Part shown: positions 35,963-47,998 of the stretch, piece by piece | Position numbering within the stretch: the first letter of the stretch is position 1 | Layout: every line of letters begins with the position of its first letter | Assembly (NCBI GenBank): GCA_964035545.1 | Contig: OZ037772.1 | Coordinates: 1,575,001-1,639,000 of the forward strand | DNA: 64,000 nt | Reading direction: 5' to 3' | DNA from: Bugula neritina | Taxonomy: Eukaryota > Bryozoa > Gymnolaemata > Cheilostomatida > Bugulidae | Made by a program: the position numbers and the translations under genes | Notes under the pieces: model-generated | What the model saw: only the letters and a program-made list of their open reading frames with translations | The model's database searches: none | What the model was told of the DNA's origin: nothing

Positions 35963-36346
35963 GTCCAATATATGAAAGTTATAAAGCATGCACTAACTGA
36001 AAGCCAATTCGTTTTCAATAAAGTATATCATAGACCTGCATACTTTGTTCAGGAAAGAAGAGAGAGCCACAAAGGAAGAGCTCCGCCTACCATGTCCAAT
36101 GAAAACAGACCTGTCATACTAAGTAGCTACAGACCCGCTATACCAGATAAAAACAAACCTGCCACATTGCACAAAACTGAACCTGCAGTACTGAGCAAAG
36201 AGCAACCAATCAAATATTCCAAGCAAAGAGAAAACAATTCAGCATTGTTGGAAAACCTCCCCAGGGGGATCAGCAAACTCCGACAGCTGGTCAAAGTTTT
36301 AGCTACAGAAAAAAAAGAGTTGCCGAGTATTGTAATTATTCAGTGA
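35963..36346 (+). CDS. putative exon encoding octapeptide repeats
   Basis: A plus-strand frame after a good acceptor (TTGTTCTTTCAG), with ATG at about 35970 and a TGA at 36344. From 36104 to 36223 it holds five 24-bp units encoding NRPVILSS, YRPAIPDK, NKPATLHK, TEPAVLSK and EQPIKYSK, pattern x-[RKEQ]-P-[AVI]-x-x-x-[KS]. A related unit (HRPAYFVQ) lies upstream. The C-terminus is helical (ISKLRQLVKVLATEKK). No family recognised. The nucleotide units are strongly diverged while the pattern is kept, which favours a real protein. No upstream exon was found. Confidence 0.4.
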   Translation, partial: VQYMKVIKHALTESQFVFNKVYHRPAYFVQERRESHKGRAPPTMSNENRPVILSSYRPAIPDKNKPATLHKTEPAVLSKEQPIKYSKQRENNSALLENLPRGISKLRQLVKVLATEKKELPSIVIIQ

Positions 36347-36349
36347 GGA

Positions 36350-37300
36350 AAACCGCATGCTTACCTTGTTCTGGTAACCACTACACAACTGTGAAGAGAA
36401 AGGGCTGGAAAGCTACACAACTTTGAGAGATTTCTCATACAGACAGCTGTTCTATAAGAAGTGTTACATAAGAGTTGTGACTATTGACTATTATATACAG
36501 GGCTGTAAGAATGTGGACACAGTTTTAGGATTTATTATTTTAGGAATCCAATACTTTAGTTATGTTATGATAGCATTAATTTAGCAGAAGCATTGGTGGA
36601 ATTTGACATAATGCTTAATTACTACTCAAAGCAGAATAGTTTGGTATTTTTTTAAAAAGAACCTAATATTATATTTGTATTTTCTTATAAATAAACGTTT
36701 ATTATACATGCCGGTCATAAAAGTCAATTCATTATATGGTTTACAAAATTACATCTGTAAATAAACATGTGCATGCTGCAGCTGAAGAATAAAAATAAAA
36801 TGAAAAGGAAACAAAACGTATTCAACTGGATGAGTCATCAGATGACATTGCTGTATAAAATGACGAATTAGGAAAGAGAAAGCCTGTCGAAACAAAGCAA
36901 CACTGAACTACAATATGGCTAACAAATACTAGGTCAAGAGAAATAATATCATATTCAGTAAATAAAATACCAAGAAGTGTAAAATGTCAATATAAGTACA
37001 CATAGAAAAAATATGTGATATACAGAATAAAAACTAACAGTTTAATATTGATAAAGCTTTTCATTTTCACACAAACATCTTTACAAGGCATTATTGTATA
37101 TATAACTATTTGTATTAGAAGAGAGAAACAATATAATTTAGTATGCTCACATGGAACTATAGAAGGAAATGTCAGCTAGAAGAGGAAGGAAATGGAGGTC
37201 AAGGCCAGCAACACAATGTCAAGGTCAACTGGAAAAAAAAGTAGTTTTAGGTCACGACTTGTCATTCTCAAATATGGCGGCTAGTTTGAGCACACTTTTG
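36350..37300. other. intergenic, nothing recognised
   Basis: AT-rich, no supported frame. It lies between the octapeptide frame and the 3' end of the minus-strand kinesin-like gene. Confidence 0.5.
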
Positions 37301-39394
37301 GACTAGAAGAGGAAGGAGGCGAAGAGACCACAGAGCTCTCTGGGGAGGGAGGTAAAACACGCTTCAGCTACAAAGCAAGAGTTGAAAAGAGAACGAATTG
37401 GAAAACGTTGAAATTTTACTCAATTCGATCAAAAATGAACAGATATTATTAAAAAAATTCTACAGATTTTAACGCTGATAAGCCAGGACAACTATAGCTT
37501 ATTATAATTATATTATCACCTCCATTATATAATAATCATATTACATAATATATTATATTGTTTATATGCCATATTATCATTATATTATATTATAATCATA
37601 CTATATTATAAATATGGTATATTGTTATATTATACTATCAATGTACATGACTTGCACCAAGTAGATGCCAAACGTTACCTTTTCTGTGTTGGCAACTTGG
37701 GGCACAACTCTTTTGGGTCGGACGTCTAAAATAGATGGGGAAGAGATGATTCACCGCCCCTAGCAGAGGCGTGACTTCAGGAGAAAAATCCGAGACTAAG
37801 TTACGACAACTTCTTCTCATGGTGTTGGCGGCTTTGAGAAAGATAGCTCTGTCGTACTTCTTGCCTGAAGACAGGAAACGATCATTGTACTTCCATAAAG
37901 GAAACGTACATGAACTGTATCAGAAGCTCAAACTAACGTCTGTTAATAGTAATGGAAGATATAACAATCTTAATGAGAATTAAAGGCTCTATTAATAGTA
38001 ATCATTAGATATCTGAATTTGAATTGTGGGAGGCTAACGCACTCACCCTGAGTAAACATCAGTTTGAACAGAGCACTGAGGTTATCTCCAATACTGTTGA
38101 GACTAGCTATAGCCTGGGAGCACATATCATATTGCAGCCACGGGTCTACCTTAGTGAATTTCATACCTTGCAACTGTAAAAAGACGACAGAGCGAATAAA
38201 AATGAATAACTGAACAGAGAATACATTCAATAACAGGTGGTTGTCAGGTGGGTGATATTCACTACTGCTTCCCTCTGATCGCGTGATGTAACAGTCAAAT
38301 ATGACATCACATGTCGACTCACTCTGCACTGGCTGTGACAAGCAGTGCTCCATACTCAGACCACCCACAGTCCAAGCACCTGGAGCACTGCCCACACATG
38401 GCAACAAGTGACAAGACAAAGTGCTGGGGATAACTAGCAATACAAAGATAATGAACGATCAGAGTATGAAGTTGGTACTCACCAGTTTGAAGGTGTTCTC
38501 AATATCATCTCTATAACTGGTTAGAAAGGATTGCACTTGGTTGAGTACTCTGTTAACAGCACCATAAATATCCTTTTTTGCATAGCAGTTGCCGGCACCT
38601 GCACAACATGAAATAACTACCACCTGCTATCCGTTGACATATGTGAGACCAGTTGCTAGTGACATCAAATGACAGGTACTTGGTTAGCAATTTTATACAA
38701 AGATGAGAGTTCTACTGTCACTTGATCAAAGGTTCTGACACTCTTCGCCTAGTGTGACTCATAAATTATATATGACTTAGGCTAGCAGGTGAGCATGAGC
38801 TCATTTTATAAGCTATGTAGCTCAAAACTATGCAAGCATCCTACCATAAAATGTCAACCATTGGAGAATCTTCTGGCTCTATAAGTTTGTATAATGAGGA
38901 TATATTTAATACGATGTTACGTGATTATATGGAGTTAACATCACAATACAAAATAGTGATAGTTTTGAGCAACAAGTCTTATATTATTATATGAACTTAT
39001 TGAGAAACAGCATCTTGGGAACATAGGCTTTACATTACTACATTAAAATACACACATGTATAACAGAAGTTGAACAAAATACTTTTATATTCTTATCCTA
39101 AAAATTTCAATATTTTTTAAGTCAGTTGGGTTCTACCTTTTATATGTACACTGTTCAGTGGAATGCTTTTTTTAAACAAAGAAAGTGTTATTTACACTCA
39201 TTAATTTTAGTTGCCAAGGGAGCTAAAGTTGCAGATAGTTCCTTTCCTTTCAGATAAAATGTGTTACATATGCATATGAATATGTTCAACTGATGATAGC
39301 AATTAAAATACAAATACCTTGCAACATAAAATAACACAACACCTGCAAAATACTGCTTACAATCGAATTTGCAGCTCTAACTGTAATATTGAGT

Positions 39395-39470
39395 CTACCC
39401 TGTGGTGTAATGGTAGCACGCTGGCGGGTGGGAAAGTTTTTAATTGAGTTCTGGGTTTGAAATGAAATTA
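39395..39470 (+). mobile_element. tRNA-like SINE fragment
   Basis: GTGGTGTAATGGTAGCACGC resembles a tRNA A-box region and TCTGGGTTTGAAATG a decayed B box about 45 bases later. Too diverged for a tRNA gene. Confidence 0.3.
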
Positions 39471-40814
39471 GGACTCACCTGCTGACGCTGCCTTGTAGCT
39501 CTCCAGAATGCTGCCAGCAGAGATTCTACACAACTCACACTGCTGCAGTATGCAGTCAAACACCCTCCTGCTCCCTACATTGGTTGCTATAAACAGTACA
39601 GAGCTACACGTATGAGATAAGAGTGGACTAACAGAGTAGTCTCTGAGAATATATACGAGGTATATGACCAGAGAGGAGATTATTCCAAAACAGCCGAAAC
39701 TAGGTTGGTGTGAAAATAATCCGACTTAATTAATGACTTTAGTAGCAATGACTTCATTAGCAATGATTCAATTAGCAATGACTCAATTAGTAATGACTTA
39801 AATAGTAATGACTTAAATAGTAATGACTTAATTAGTGACGACTGCAACTTATATAGTAATGGCAGTATTAGCAATGATTTAATTAGTAACAGCAGTAATA
39901 GCAATGACTTCTGCTTTGGTAATTTAATTTTTTGTAAAAAGGGTGACAAACAATTGAGTGAAGACAAAAAAACAGAAACATAACCAGTACCTTTATTTTT
40001 TTGTAAACTGTAGGAGATGAAATATTTGCACATGGAGAACATGGTACTGGAAGACATGAGCTTTGACCTTGACCTGCCTCTGACCTTCATAGATGGAGAC
40101 TGCTGATTGGCTGAAGCAGAGGTAAAGACTAACTCTACAGAGGTGAGTTTATTCTCAGAGCTAAGGCTCTCGCTCAGACTGTCAATAGAGAAACACAGAG
40201 ATAGAGCTGCTGTACTCATACGTGGTGGAAGTTGATAAATGTCAAATTAATACCAAAATATTACACTCATTTGTACTGGAAATCGAATGAATTCATTAGA
40301 AAGTAAATGAGATATTTGAATTATCAAATAGCAAGGAGGTTATGTTGTTGGCAATTTAATTAACTATTTTCTCAAATCAATGTTATAAAATATAAAACAT
40401 AGTCCCAGAAAAACTCCACTGACAAAAATTGAACTTAAATTGGTGAACGAGCCAGTCCTAACATGTAAACACTAGATTTATCCCAGTGATCAGGCAAACA
40501 AAACTAAACTATAAGATTCTTAGGCAGATGCGAGGAGTAGTTAGTGGAACTGTTATAGTGCAGACCATACTTAGCCTTAGTAGCTAGATTACCTGGTAAC
40601 CTGCTGATTGAGGGGGGTCAAGGAACTCTTCCAACTGTCACCTGGGTTGGAGAAGACAGCCAGACACTCATGAGGTGTGTTACTGTGAAGTAACTCTCGC
40701 ATGTCTGCTAGTCTCTCCTCAAACTTGGACACAGTGAAGTGTGCGTATCTAGTGTGTTGTTTATCCGTTACCTTGACAACCATAACATTGTCCACTTCTT
40801 CCTGTTCAAATACC

Positions 40815-42120
40815 TAGAACAGACAGACACATGGAGTGTAACGCAATTACACATATATTTATAAATTTATATAAATAAATAAACAAGTGTATGTGAGTGT
40901 ATGTGTGTGTGTGGTGCGTGTGTGGTCTGCGTGTACGTGCATGTATCTGTGTGTATTATTGACACAATCAAAGGCAAAATTCAACCTAAACAATTATATC
41001 AATAGCTGGCTAGAAAGTACGGATCACATAATTTTTGTGAAAAAAAAACTTCTACACACGATAATTAAAAAACTAAAATAAAAATGCATATTTTTAATAT
41101 CATCTGGTACATGCTTTAATTATGGCAGACACAAAGCATGCACAGAGAAAAATAATTTCTTAAGTAGATACTGTGGGTAATGTTGATGTGGACTCTATGA
41201 ACAATGCAAGTATTATATAGGAGTTGTGTACTCTTTAAAAACGGATAACTTGCTGTAGGCATTGACTTTGGTTGACTCAGTTTATTGCCTTCCCTTATAA
41301 AAAGAGCGACCTTATAAAGGTCAGTTTTACCCCGCTCTACAAAAAATAGGAGTAAATTAGACTAACATTATACTGGGTTATTTTATCATGTAGTTTTCTT
41401 ATCATATACAATACAACTCATTAGGATCTGGTAGTAAGAAAATATAAAACAGATATTTTAATTTAGGAGGAAAAACTGAAAAGTTACCAAAACCGAAGAT
41501 GAGGTCTAGCGGAATAATAAGAAACTTCTCACAACAAAGTAATTCGCAATGAAGGGTCAGAGGTCAAGCATACACCAAATCTAGCAAATTTATTATCTTC
41601 AACAGCCTCTCAATGAAACCATGCCATGCCTAGTTCACCTCATAGCAATATACCACTGACAGGGTGGGGGGGGGGAGCATGACTAGCAGAGTCTTAGCAA
41701 TTATAAACTGGAAAAAGCTCTCAAAAACACAATCAAAATAAGCATATAGACAAACTATACCCTTTCTCCTATAATATATATAAATTAACAACATAAACTA
41801 TAACTGCAGTCAGGAGAACATAACTCTGAAAATAAAACAATGAGTTGTGTAATTCTGTATGTTGATTCCCCAGATACAGCAGGTGTAGAGCTCAAAGGAT
41901 TACCAAGTGACTGATATTAATTTTTAATATCGATATAGAATGTAATATTAAGTTTTAAAGGCAGTCATAAAAATAAAAAAGAAATAAAAGTAATGGCGCT
42001 GTGATAAATACAAATAATTAAAGCTGAAACTTCTTTTTTTTTAAAACCTCACTATGAGAGACTACGCCGCCGTTGCAATCAACAATCGTAAATAAATGTT
42101 GTAAAAACTCATATTTATTT
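40815..42120. other. kinesin-like intron, nothing recognised
   Basis: Long AT-rich intron with a GTGTGT/GTATGT simple-sequence stretch at about 40885-40955 and a G run at 41665-41675. A minus-strand open frame at 42121-42420 follows an acceptor (CCGTTGTAG) but is out of phase with the preceding FHA exon, so it is not called. Confidence 0.45.
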
Positions 42121-43381
42121 TTAATCGCTTCCACAACAATGCTTAAAGAGATGAAGACTATGAGTGAAAACAACACAACCCTTTCTCTCTGACAGATCTA
42201 GATTGAGTGTAGATTCACCATAATTCATTAGTGGGTGTCGAGACACCAAATTACCGACCCCTACTAACTGAAGCTCACCACTAGGAACTGAAGCTAGGCT
42301 TTTCACAGCCACTTCCTCTTTGCCTCCTTTTAGGTGTTCGAGTCCCGCAGAGAGGAAGCGCTGGGCCGAGGAGATGGTAGGTAAAGAGTCCGTCAGCACG
42401 GCAATATGTGTGCGCTGCTTTACCTACAACGGAGTATTTAGAAATATTCCCAGCAAAGACATTTCAATCACTGACTGTGTAGTTACAGTGAAAGTATAAT
42501 AATACCATAATATATAAGTCATCATAACATTGAAGTATACAATGATCACTAAACATATATGCCGAGTGATGACCAATGTGCCTGGGAACATTAATAAATA
42601 CACATCGAATGACCAATATGCTTGGGGAATACTAATGGAGACATGACTGTACACAAAAAACAGGCTTACCGATCATTCTGCGCTTCCTCAATCTCAGTTT
42701 TGGCAAACAGGAAGTCCTTAGGAATGCTGGAGGACTTGCGTTTAGATGGGTCAACGCCGGCGGGGTGATTAAAGCGGAAATAGTGATCACCACCGATAAT
42801 AACTCGGTCTCCCTACAGACATGATAACAGGAAATGATTCAATATTGAAAATATTACGCTAAACAAGCATAGTAAATAAACTACCAAACAATAATCTATC
42901 AGTTTCATAAACAATTTCATCACTAATGTGATTGGATAGAATCAAGTAGAGTTTGTCTCCTAATGCATTTCACAATTGCTATAAAATCAAAAATACTACG
43001 CTGTAGCAATTTAGTAAGTAAATTAGAAATGTTAATTGACAAGTTTCATACACGATTGCATCACACATGTAACTAAAAAGAATTTAGCATGAGCGAGTGC
43101 ATTCCACAATTTCTTACAGGTTATTCTAATACTTAAACACCACAAAGTTAATATAATTATACAGTATAAGTAATGCAGTCATACAGTGTCATTAGATACA
43201 CATAGCTAGCAGAATCTGGCCACACAGTAAGCTGGCAGGTTCATAGTCAGTGAGGTTACAGTTCACACGTCTTACATGGTTCAGTGTCATTGAGTCCACA
43301 ATCTACTCTCCGATCACAAAAGTGGGAGCTTCCTTATCAATAGGAGTTATCACCACCTGGTTATCTTTATGCACCAACAGA

Positions 43382-43765
43382 CTGTAACAAGGACACTACA
43401 TCTACTTTTATGACCATTTTATATAACAGCAATGTGAATAACAAATGATGAATGTATATGCATTTCTATGGCCTTATAGCTGTATATTTCTTGATGACTG
43501 TATTTAGTAGTAAACTATCTCTTTGTTCATGATATAATATCTATTGAGCAAACTTTCTATTACACATCAGGTCTACTCTGACAGTAGCCTGTATACGTAT
43601 AGATATCATTTACTGACTGGATGTTTTTCCTAACATCGCCTATAGCCTTTTTCGTGGCTCGAACCTATTATTTTGTGTTTACTAGGCAAACCCTCGAACC
43701 CCTAGACCATGTCTGCCACATGTTATTTATTTATATGGGTGTCAGTGTGAAGTTCCGGTTTGTAG
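43382..43765. other. junction between kinesin-like gene and collagen copy C
   Basis: No gene signal. The kinesin motor exons expected here are absent, and collagen-derived sequence begins abruptly at about 43760. Confidence 0.5.
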
Positions 43766-45007
43766 GAGAACCTGGTAAAATTGGACCACAGGGACCCAGT
43801 GGACGAGATGGAGAAGATGGAGCTCCTGGTTTACAGGTATTTCACAAACTATTCTGAAACTCATACTTTTATTGTTCATTGTCTATGTATTCTCCACCAT
43901 GTTTTTACTAGGAGTAAACTTTATTTCAGTAATGAGTTTAAAATAAGTTTTTTTTTCATATTTTGCTATTTATTATTGCTTGAATATTGTTATGAGAGTA
44001 TTGACTGGCTTGACAATATCAGTGCAGTGATGTGATTGGCTTGACAGTATCAGTGCAGCGATGTGATTGGCTATTCTGTTCTGAAAGAGATAATACACCC
44101 GGGATTTTACAGAACTGAAGGAGAAAAAAGTTCACCCGATGTTGATGGCCTGCCTGATATATCGTTCCTATATAGTAACGTGTTGGTTTCCTGTATGGAT
44201 GTTGCTAGTCACCAGATACTAGTCCTCTACTATGTTGCTAGTCACTTGATAATCTGAACAATCTCTGGCTTCTTCTTAAGCTGAGCGAGTTGTTGGTATG
44301 ACTATTCCTTTTGTCGATTGTAGATGTATAAACTCAGTGGCAGTAGAAGACGCATTCCGTAGGAAGAATAAGTCAGTCATTTTATATACAGCTGGTGATA
44401 AAGAATACACAGTAACAGTCAGCAGGTTCCAATCTTTCGTGCTGCAGGTTGATTGCAAGGTATGTAAATCTAACCTTTATATAGTGTAAATAAGACCTAT
44501 ATACTGTTAATCTGACCTATATAATATAAATCTGACCTATATAATGTAAATCTGACCTATACAGTGTAAACCTGACCTATATAGTGTAAACCTGACCTAT
44601 ATAGTGTAAATCTGACCTATATAGTGTAAACCTGACCTATATAGTGTAAATCTGACCTATAAAGTGTAAATATAACTTATATAGTGTAAATTCGACCTGC
44701 ATGTGAACGTGATTGCGATAGTTGCATCTTTTTTTCTATTAAGGTACAATAAAGCTTGCCTTTGAGGCTTTTCAACAACCACTTATGAGTTCAACCCAAA
44801 AGCACTTTGATTTCTGTGCAAGTTTAGAGTTTTGAGTTTGCCCTCTGCCATTTTGTAGTATTCCAAAAACCATCAGAAGCTCTGACAGTGATTGAGATTG
44901 ACACCAAGACCCCCACCCACTTGCCTATTATTGACATAGCTCCTGGTGACATCGGGACCACTCACAAAGAGTTTGGGGTTCAGCTTGGAGAAGTCTGCTT
45001 TTCATAG
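43766..45007 (+). pseudogene. collagen copy C, heavily deleted
   Basis: Exon 43766-43836 is perfect Gly-X-Y (GEPGKIGPQGPSGRDGEDG), an exon absent from copy A although the following intron (43837-44080) matches copy A 5004-5290. A decayed helix exon lies at 44090-44165 (SSPDVDGLPD). Then come two COLFI exons: 44324-44459, where one conserved Cys has become Phe (DAFRRKNKSV), and 44859-45007 ending GEVCFS. Everything between is deleted. Confidence 0.75.
44460..44700 (+). repeat. 20-bp minisatellite of copy C, about 12 copies
   Basis: Same unit and same position after the donor (GTATGTAAATCT) as in copies A and B. Confidence 0.88.
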
Positions 45008-45700
45008 ACTCATATCTAACAACAGTGTTATTTTGCTGATTTTTTAAAACTGTCCCTGATAAGATAATTAGTGGCCAATCAGAGAGTGCACTCAATGTTT
45101 GGTTGGCTGAGACCAGCGGTCTGATTTTTATATAACCTAAGTTTTAACTAAAATATTTGATTACTCTAAATAAATTTATCCGAGACTTCTGAGGCAGTGA
45201 TGGTGATTTTTGTACATATAAATTTGAAGGAGTTTAGCTATAGGGTTTATGCTGTTTTTATTAATTATTCCACCATAACCTTAGATTGTGAGTAGTAATT
45301 CTAGAATGAGGTAGGCAGGGTGTTATGCCTCTCCCTATGACTTTATGTATTTAGAAACTGTTGTTGATTTAGTAATTCTGTTGGTGCTACATCTTGGAAT
45401 TTATTTAATTCAATCATTTCTCTAATGTTGCAAAATATATTTTACCATACAGCACTACACAACTTATTTCTCAGCTTGTAAATTTCATCATCAAAATTAT
45501 TATAGTACTAAAGTTGGTCGCAGATTTCTGATAAGCTGCAGTTTTCAGATCTGATTATTTAACCTATTCATCCTGAAATGAGACATTGTTAGTTTAAAAT
45601 AGAATTTAACATATGTTTTAGTTACTTAGTTCCAACTGTGTGGACCATATCAACATGTTAAATTTTACTTTGGCTGCTATGAAGTATATAAGCAAATGGC
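45008..45700. other. 3' flank of collagen copy C
   Basis: Homologous to 8735-9260 downstream of copy A, up to AATGGCATTAA. The homology ends where the Penelope-like fragment begins. Confidence 0.65.
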
Positions 45701-45736
45701 ATTAAGTTATTAATATATAATAAGGTTTGCAAAGAC

Positions 45737-46063
45737 TTGATATACCAAGCAACTGTGACAAGACATGACAATAACTCCAGCCAATCATACATAGGACTTT
45801 GTTCAACTACCTTCAAAGCCAGACTCAGCAACCATAAAGCCTCTTTCCTACATGCAGATAAAGCCAACAACACACAACTCAGCAGACACATCCGGGAATT
45901 AGAACAAAAATAACACGAAATTCAGCCTAAAATGGATCCTTTTAAAAATTTGTAAATCATACTCAAACCTAATCAACAGCTTTAACTTATGTAGCTATGA
46001 GAAATATGTAATTTTTAAACAACGGGAGTTATCCACTCTCAACAAACGCAAAGAGTGAAGTGT
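45737..46063 (+). mobile_element. Penelope-like element relic, GIY-YIG endonuclease domain
   Basis: The plus strand reads YQATVTRHDNN, then QSYIGLCSTTFKARLSNHKA and TQLSRHIRELEQK, then a stop. After a frame change it reads SYSNLINSFNLCSYEKYVIF and ELSTLNKRKE. This is the C-terminal GIY-YIG-type endonuclease of Penelope-like retroelements (YIG, KxRxxNH and the CNLC...LxxLNKR tail). No reverse transcriptase upstream; a dead 3' fragment. Confidence 0.7.
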
Positions 46064-46257
46064 GAGAATTCCATGCTAGTGACCTGCCACACGCAGTGCG
46101 TGTGTTGCGAGTGCAAAATATTATTAGCAAATGATGTTAGCGTTAAACTTTACTGCTCACCTACAGACGTTTGTTTTTAAACAGCGTCACCGGGCAAAGT
46201 AATTTGGATATTATAAAAGCAGAAATGCAAAATATATAAAACTGTTTTAATTCAGCT

Positions 46258-46790
46258 CAGTATATTATGTTATACAGTATACTATGTTATACAGTATACT
46301 ATGTTATACAGTATACTATGTTATACAGTATATTATGTTATACAGTATACTATGTTATACAGTATACTATGTTATACAGTATACTATGTTATACAGTATA
46401 CTATGTTATACAGTATATTATGTTATACAGTATACTATGTTATACAGTATACTATGTTATACAGTATATTATGTTATACAGTATACTATGTTATATAGTA
46501 TACTATGTTATACAGTATACTATGTTATACAGTATACTATGTTATACAGTATATTATGTTATACAGTATACTATGTTATACAGTATACTATGTTATACAG
46601 TATATTATGTTATACAGTATACTATGTTATACAGTATATTATGTTATACAGTATACTATGTTATACAGTATACTATGTTATACAGTATACTATGTTATAC
46701 AGTATACTATGTTATACAGTATACTATGTTATACAGTATATTATGTTATACAGTATACTATGTTAAACAGTATATTATGTTATATTAATC
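46258..46790 (+). repeat. 17-bp minisatellite TATACTATGTTATACAG, about 31 copies
   Basis: Very homogeneous array with few variants (TATATTATG). The unit is partly palindromic (GTATAC, GTTATAC). Because 17 is not a multiple of three and the unit has no stop in any forward frame, all three forward frames are open across most of the array. These frames are not genes. Confidence 0.95.
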
Positions 46791-46881
46791 AACATACAAA
46801 TAAGATGCTCTTGTCAGTCTATTATTATACACTGGAACTGGGTTACTCTCTCACCTCCCCTCACTGCGGCTCAGCTAGACC

Positions 46882-47105
46882 AGTGCTTCCCAAGTGATGA
46901 ATTTGGGCTTTTTTAGGGAAGATTTTTATTTCTAAAAATTTCACAGTTTGTTACCAGCCCTATTGAGCTCTTGCCTTATTTTCAAGATTACATGTACTGT
47001 ATATGTATAACTATAACTCATTCATTTTATGTAGTTCATATATTTATCCACACTACACACTACAATCTAAGTTTACTTCTACATCCATGTGTCTATTATT
47101 CACTC
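46882..47105 (-). mobile_element. partial hAT-like MITE (CAGTGGTTCCC family)
   Basis: CAGTGCTTCCCAAG starts it, followed by GGGCTTTTTTAGGG and, further in, CTACATCC-type sequence that matches the complement of the interior of the element at 58781-59385. Its other end was not found. Confidence 0.5.
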
Positions 47106-47778
47106 TACTTTAGCTGCTATACCTGTCCTACTATGAATGAAGGTTTGGAAGTTGGAATTGGAAGCAAAACCAACAGGAAGTTTAAGCAGCAATGCAAGCT
47201 CATTTCTATAAACTATACACACTGCATACATATAGTGGATATATTTCCTGTGTTCCAGTGCAATCATCACATCATCGCTCTTCATTATAGCAGCATCAAT
47301 CCTTTCAAACCTGAACTCAAGTTGTGACCTTGACATAATTCTATGATACAACTATCCTCACACTCAATAAATTATTAGAAAAAGAACCTGTTTCAGAGAT
47401 ATCTTTCAAAAAGCATTTCTGCGAATATATTTGAACTTTTAACATTATTCAACAGTATTTCCCTGAGCTACCTTCATAAGAGAGTTACATGGGAGTGTCA
47501 TTGAGCTGGTTTACAGTGAAGGATGATTTGCTGAATTCTGTGTTTCCACAAGCAAACTCTACCCACACATTGCTGACAATACACTAACAGTTTTAGTGCC
47601 ATTCAGCACCACGTTTTTATATAAGATAAGATTCCTTCAATTAATATGCTAATGGTTAGGAATCAGCAAATGAAGTGCCTTGACCTGCAAATTGTGACCT
47701 ACAATGTACAGCTTGTCAAAACCCAAGTCAGACTTAAGTAAGCTGCAGCACAAATTCACCAGCTTCAGCCATCATATT
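47106..47778. other. intergenic sequence left of the gypsy element
   Basis: No recognised gene. It ends at the ATATT target duplication of the gypsy element. Confidence 0.5.
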
Positions 47779-47966
47779 TGTTATGTTTAAAGAATTGTAT
47801 ACTAGAGTTATGTCCCCTATTGTAGTTCGTATTTTGAAATTATCATCGTTTGTGTATGACGTCATTATGATGAGTCGCCATTACTACTCTATCGAAATAT
47901 TAATAGCATGTTTAACTGAATTTATTAAATATCAATAAAAGTTATAAAACTAGATTGAACACAACA
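47779..47966 (+). repeat. gypsy 5' LTR
   Basis: 188 bp, TG...CA; contains CAATAAAAGTTATAAAAC near its end. Confidence 0.95.
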
Positions 47967-47998
47967 TCTGGCGACGAGGATTGGTTGTGATACTGAAT

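Larger units (their letters stand above)
37303..43381 (-). pseudogene. kinesin-3/KIF14-like gene, FHA domain and tail only
   Basis: Minus-strand exons: 43276-43381 and 42670-42812 (an FHA domain as in kinesin-3: SLLVHKDNQVVITP, MTLNHGDRVIIGGDHYFRFNHP, KDFLFAKTEIEEAQNDR), 40601-40813 (YAHFTVSKFEERLADMRELL, FSNPGDSWKSSL), about 39995-40195 (CKYFISYSL), 39479-39571 (FDCILQQCELCRISAG), 38483-38598 (DIYGAVNRVLNQVQSFLTSY), 38047-38173, 37679-37864 and 37303-37367. The last six join in phase. Exon 43276 has an in-frame TAG (VIGE-stop-IVDS) where a glutamine-like codon is expected. No motor domain (no GQTGSGK-type P-loop) is found upstream before collagen copy C. The family is microtubule motors; KIF14 acts in cytokinesis. 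The assignment to KIF14 is by overall look; kinesin-3 FHA is firm. Confidence 0.6.

Noticed and set aside
42121-42420. Minus-strand open frame after a CCGTTGTAG acceptor, next to the FHA exons
   Set aside because: Out of phase with the FHA exon at 42670 and without recognisable kinesin sequence; not called as an exon.
46267-46897. Four long overlapping open frames (up to 173 codons) of MLYSILCYTVYYVIQY-type repeats
   Set aside because: They are the three frames of a stop-free 17-bp minisatellite, not genes.
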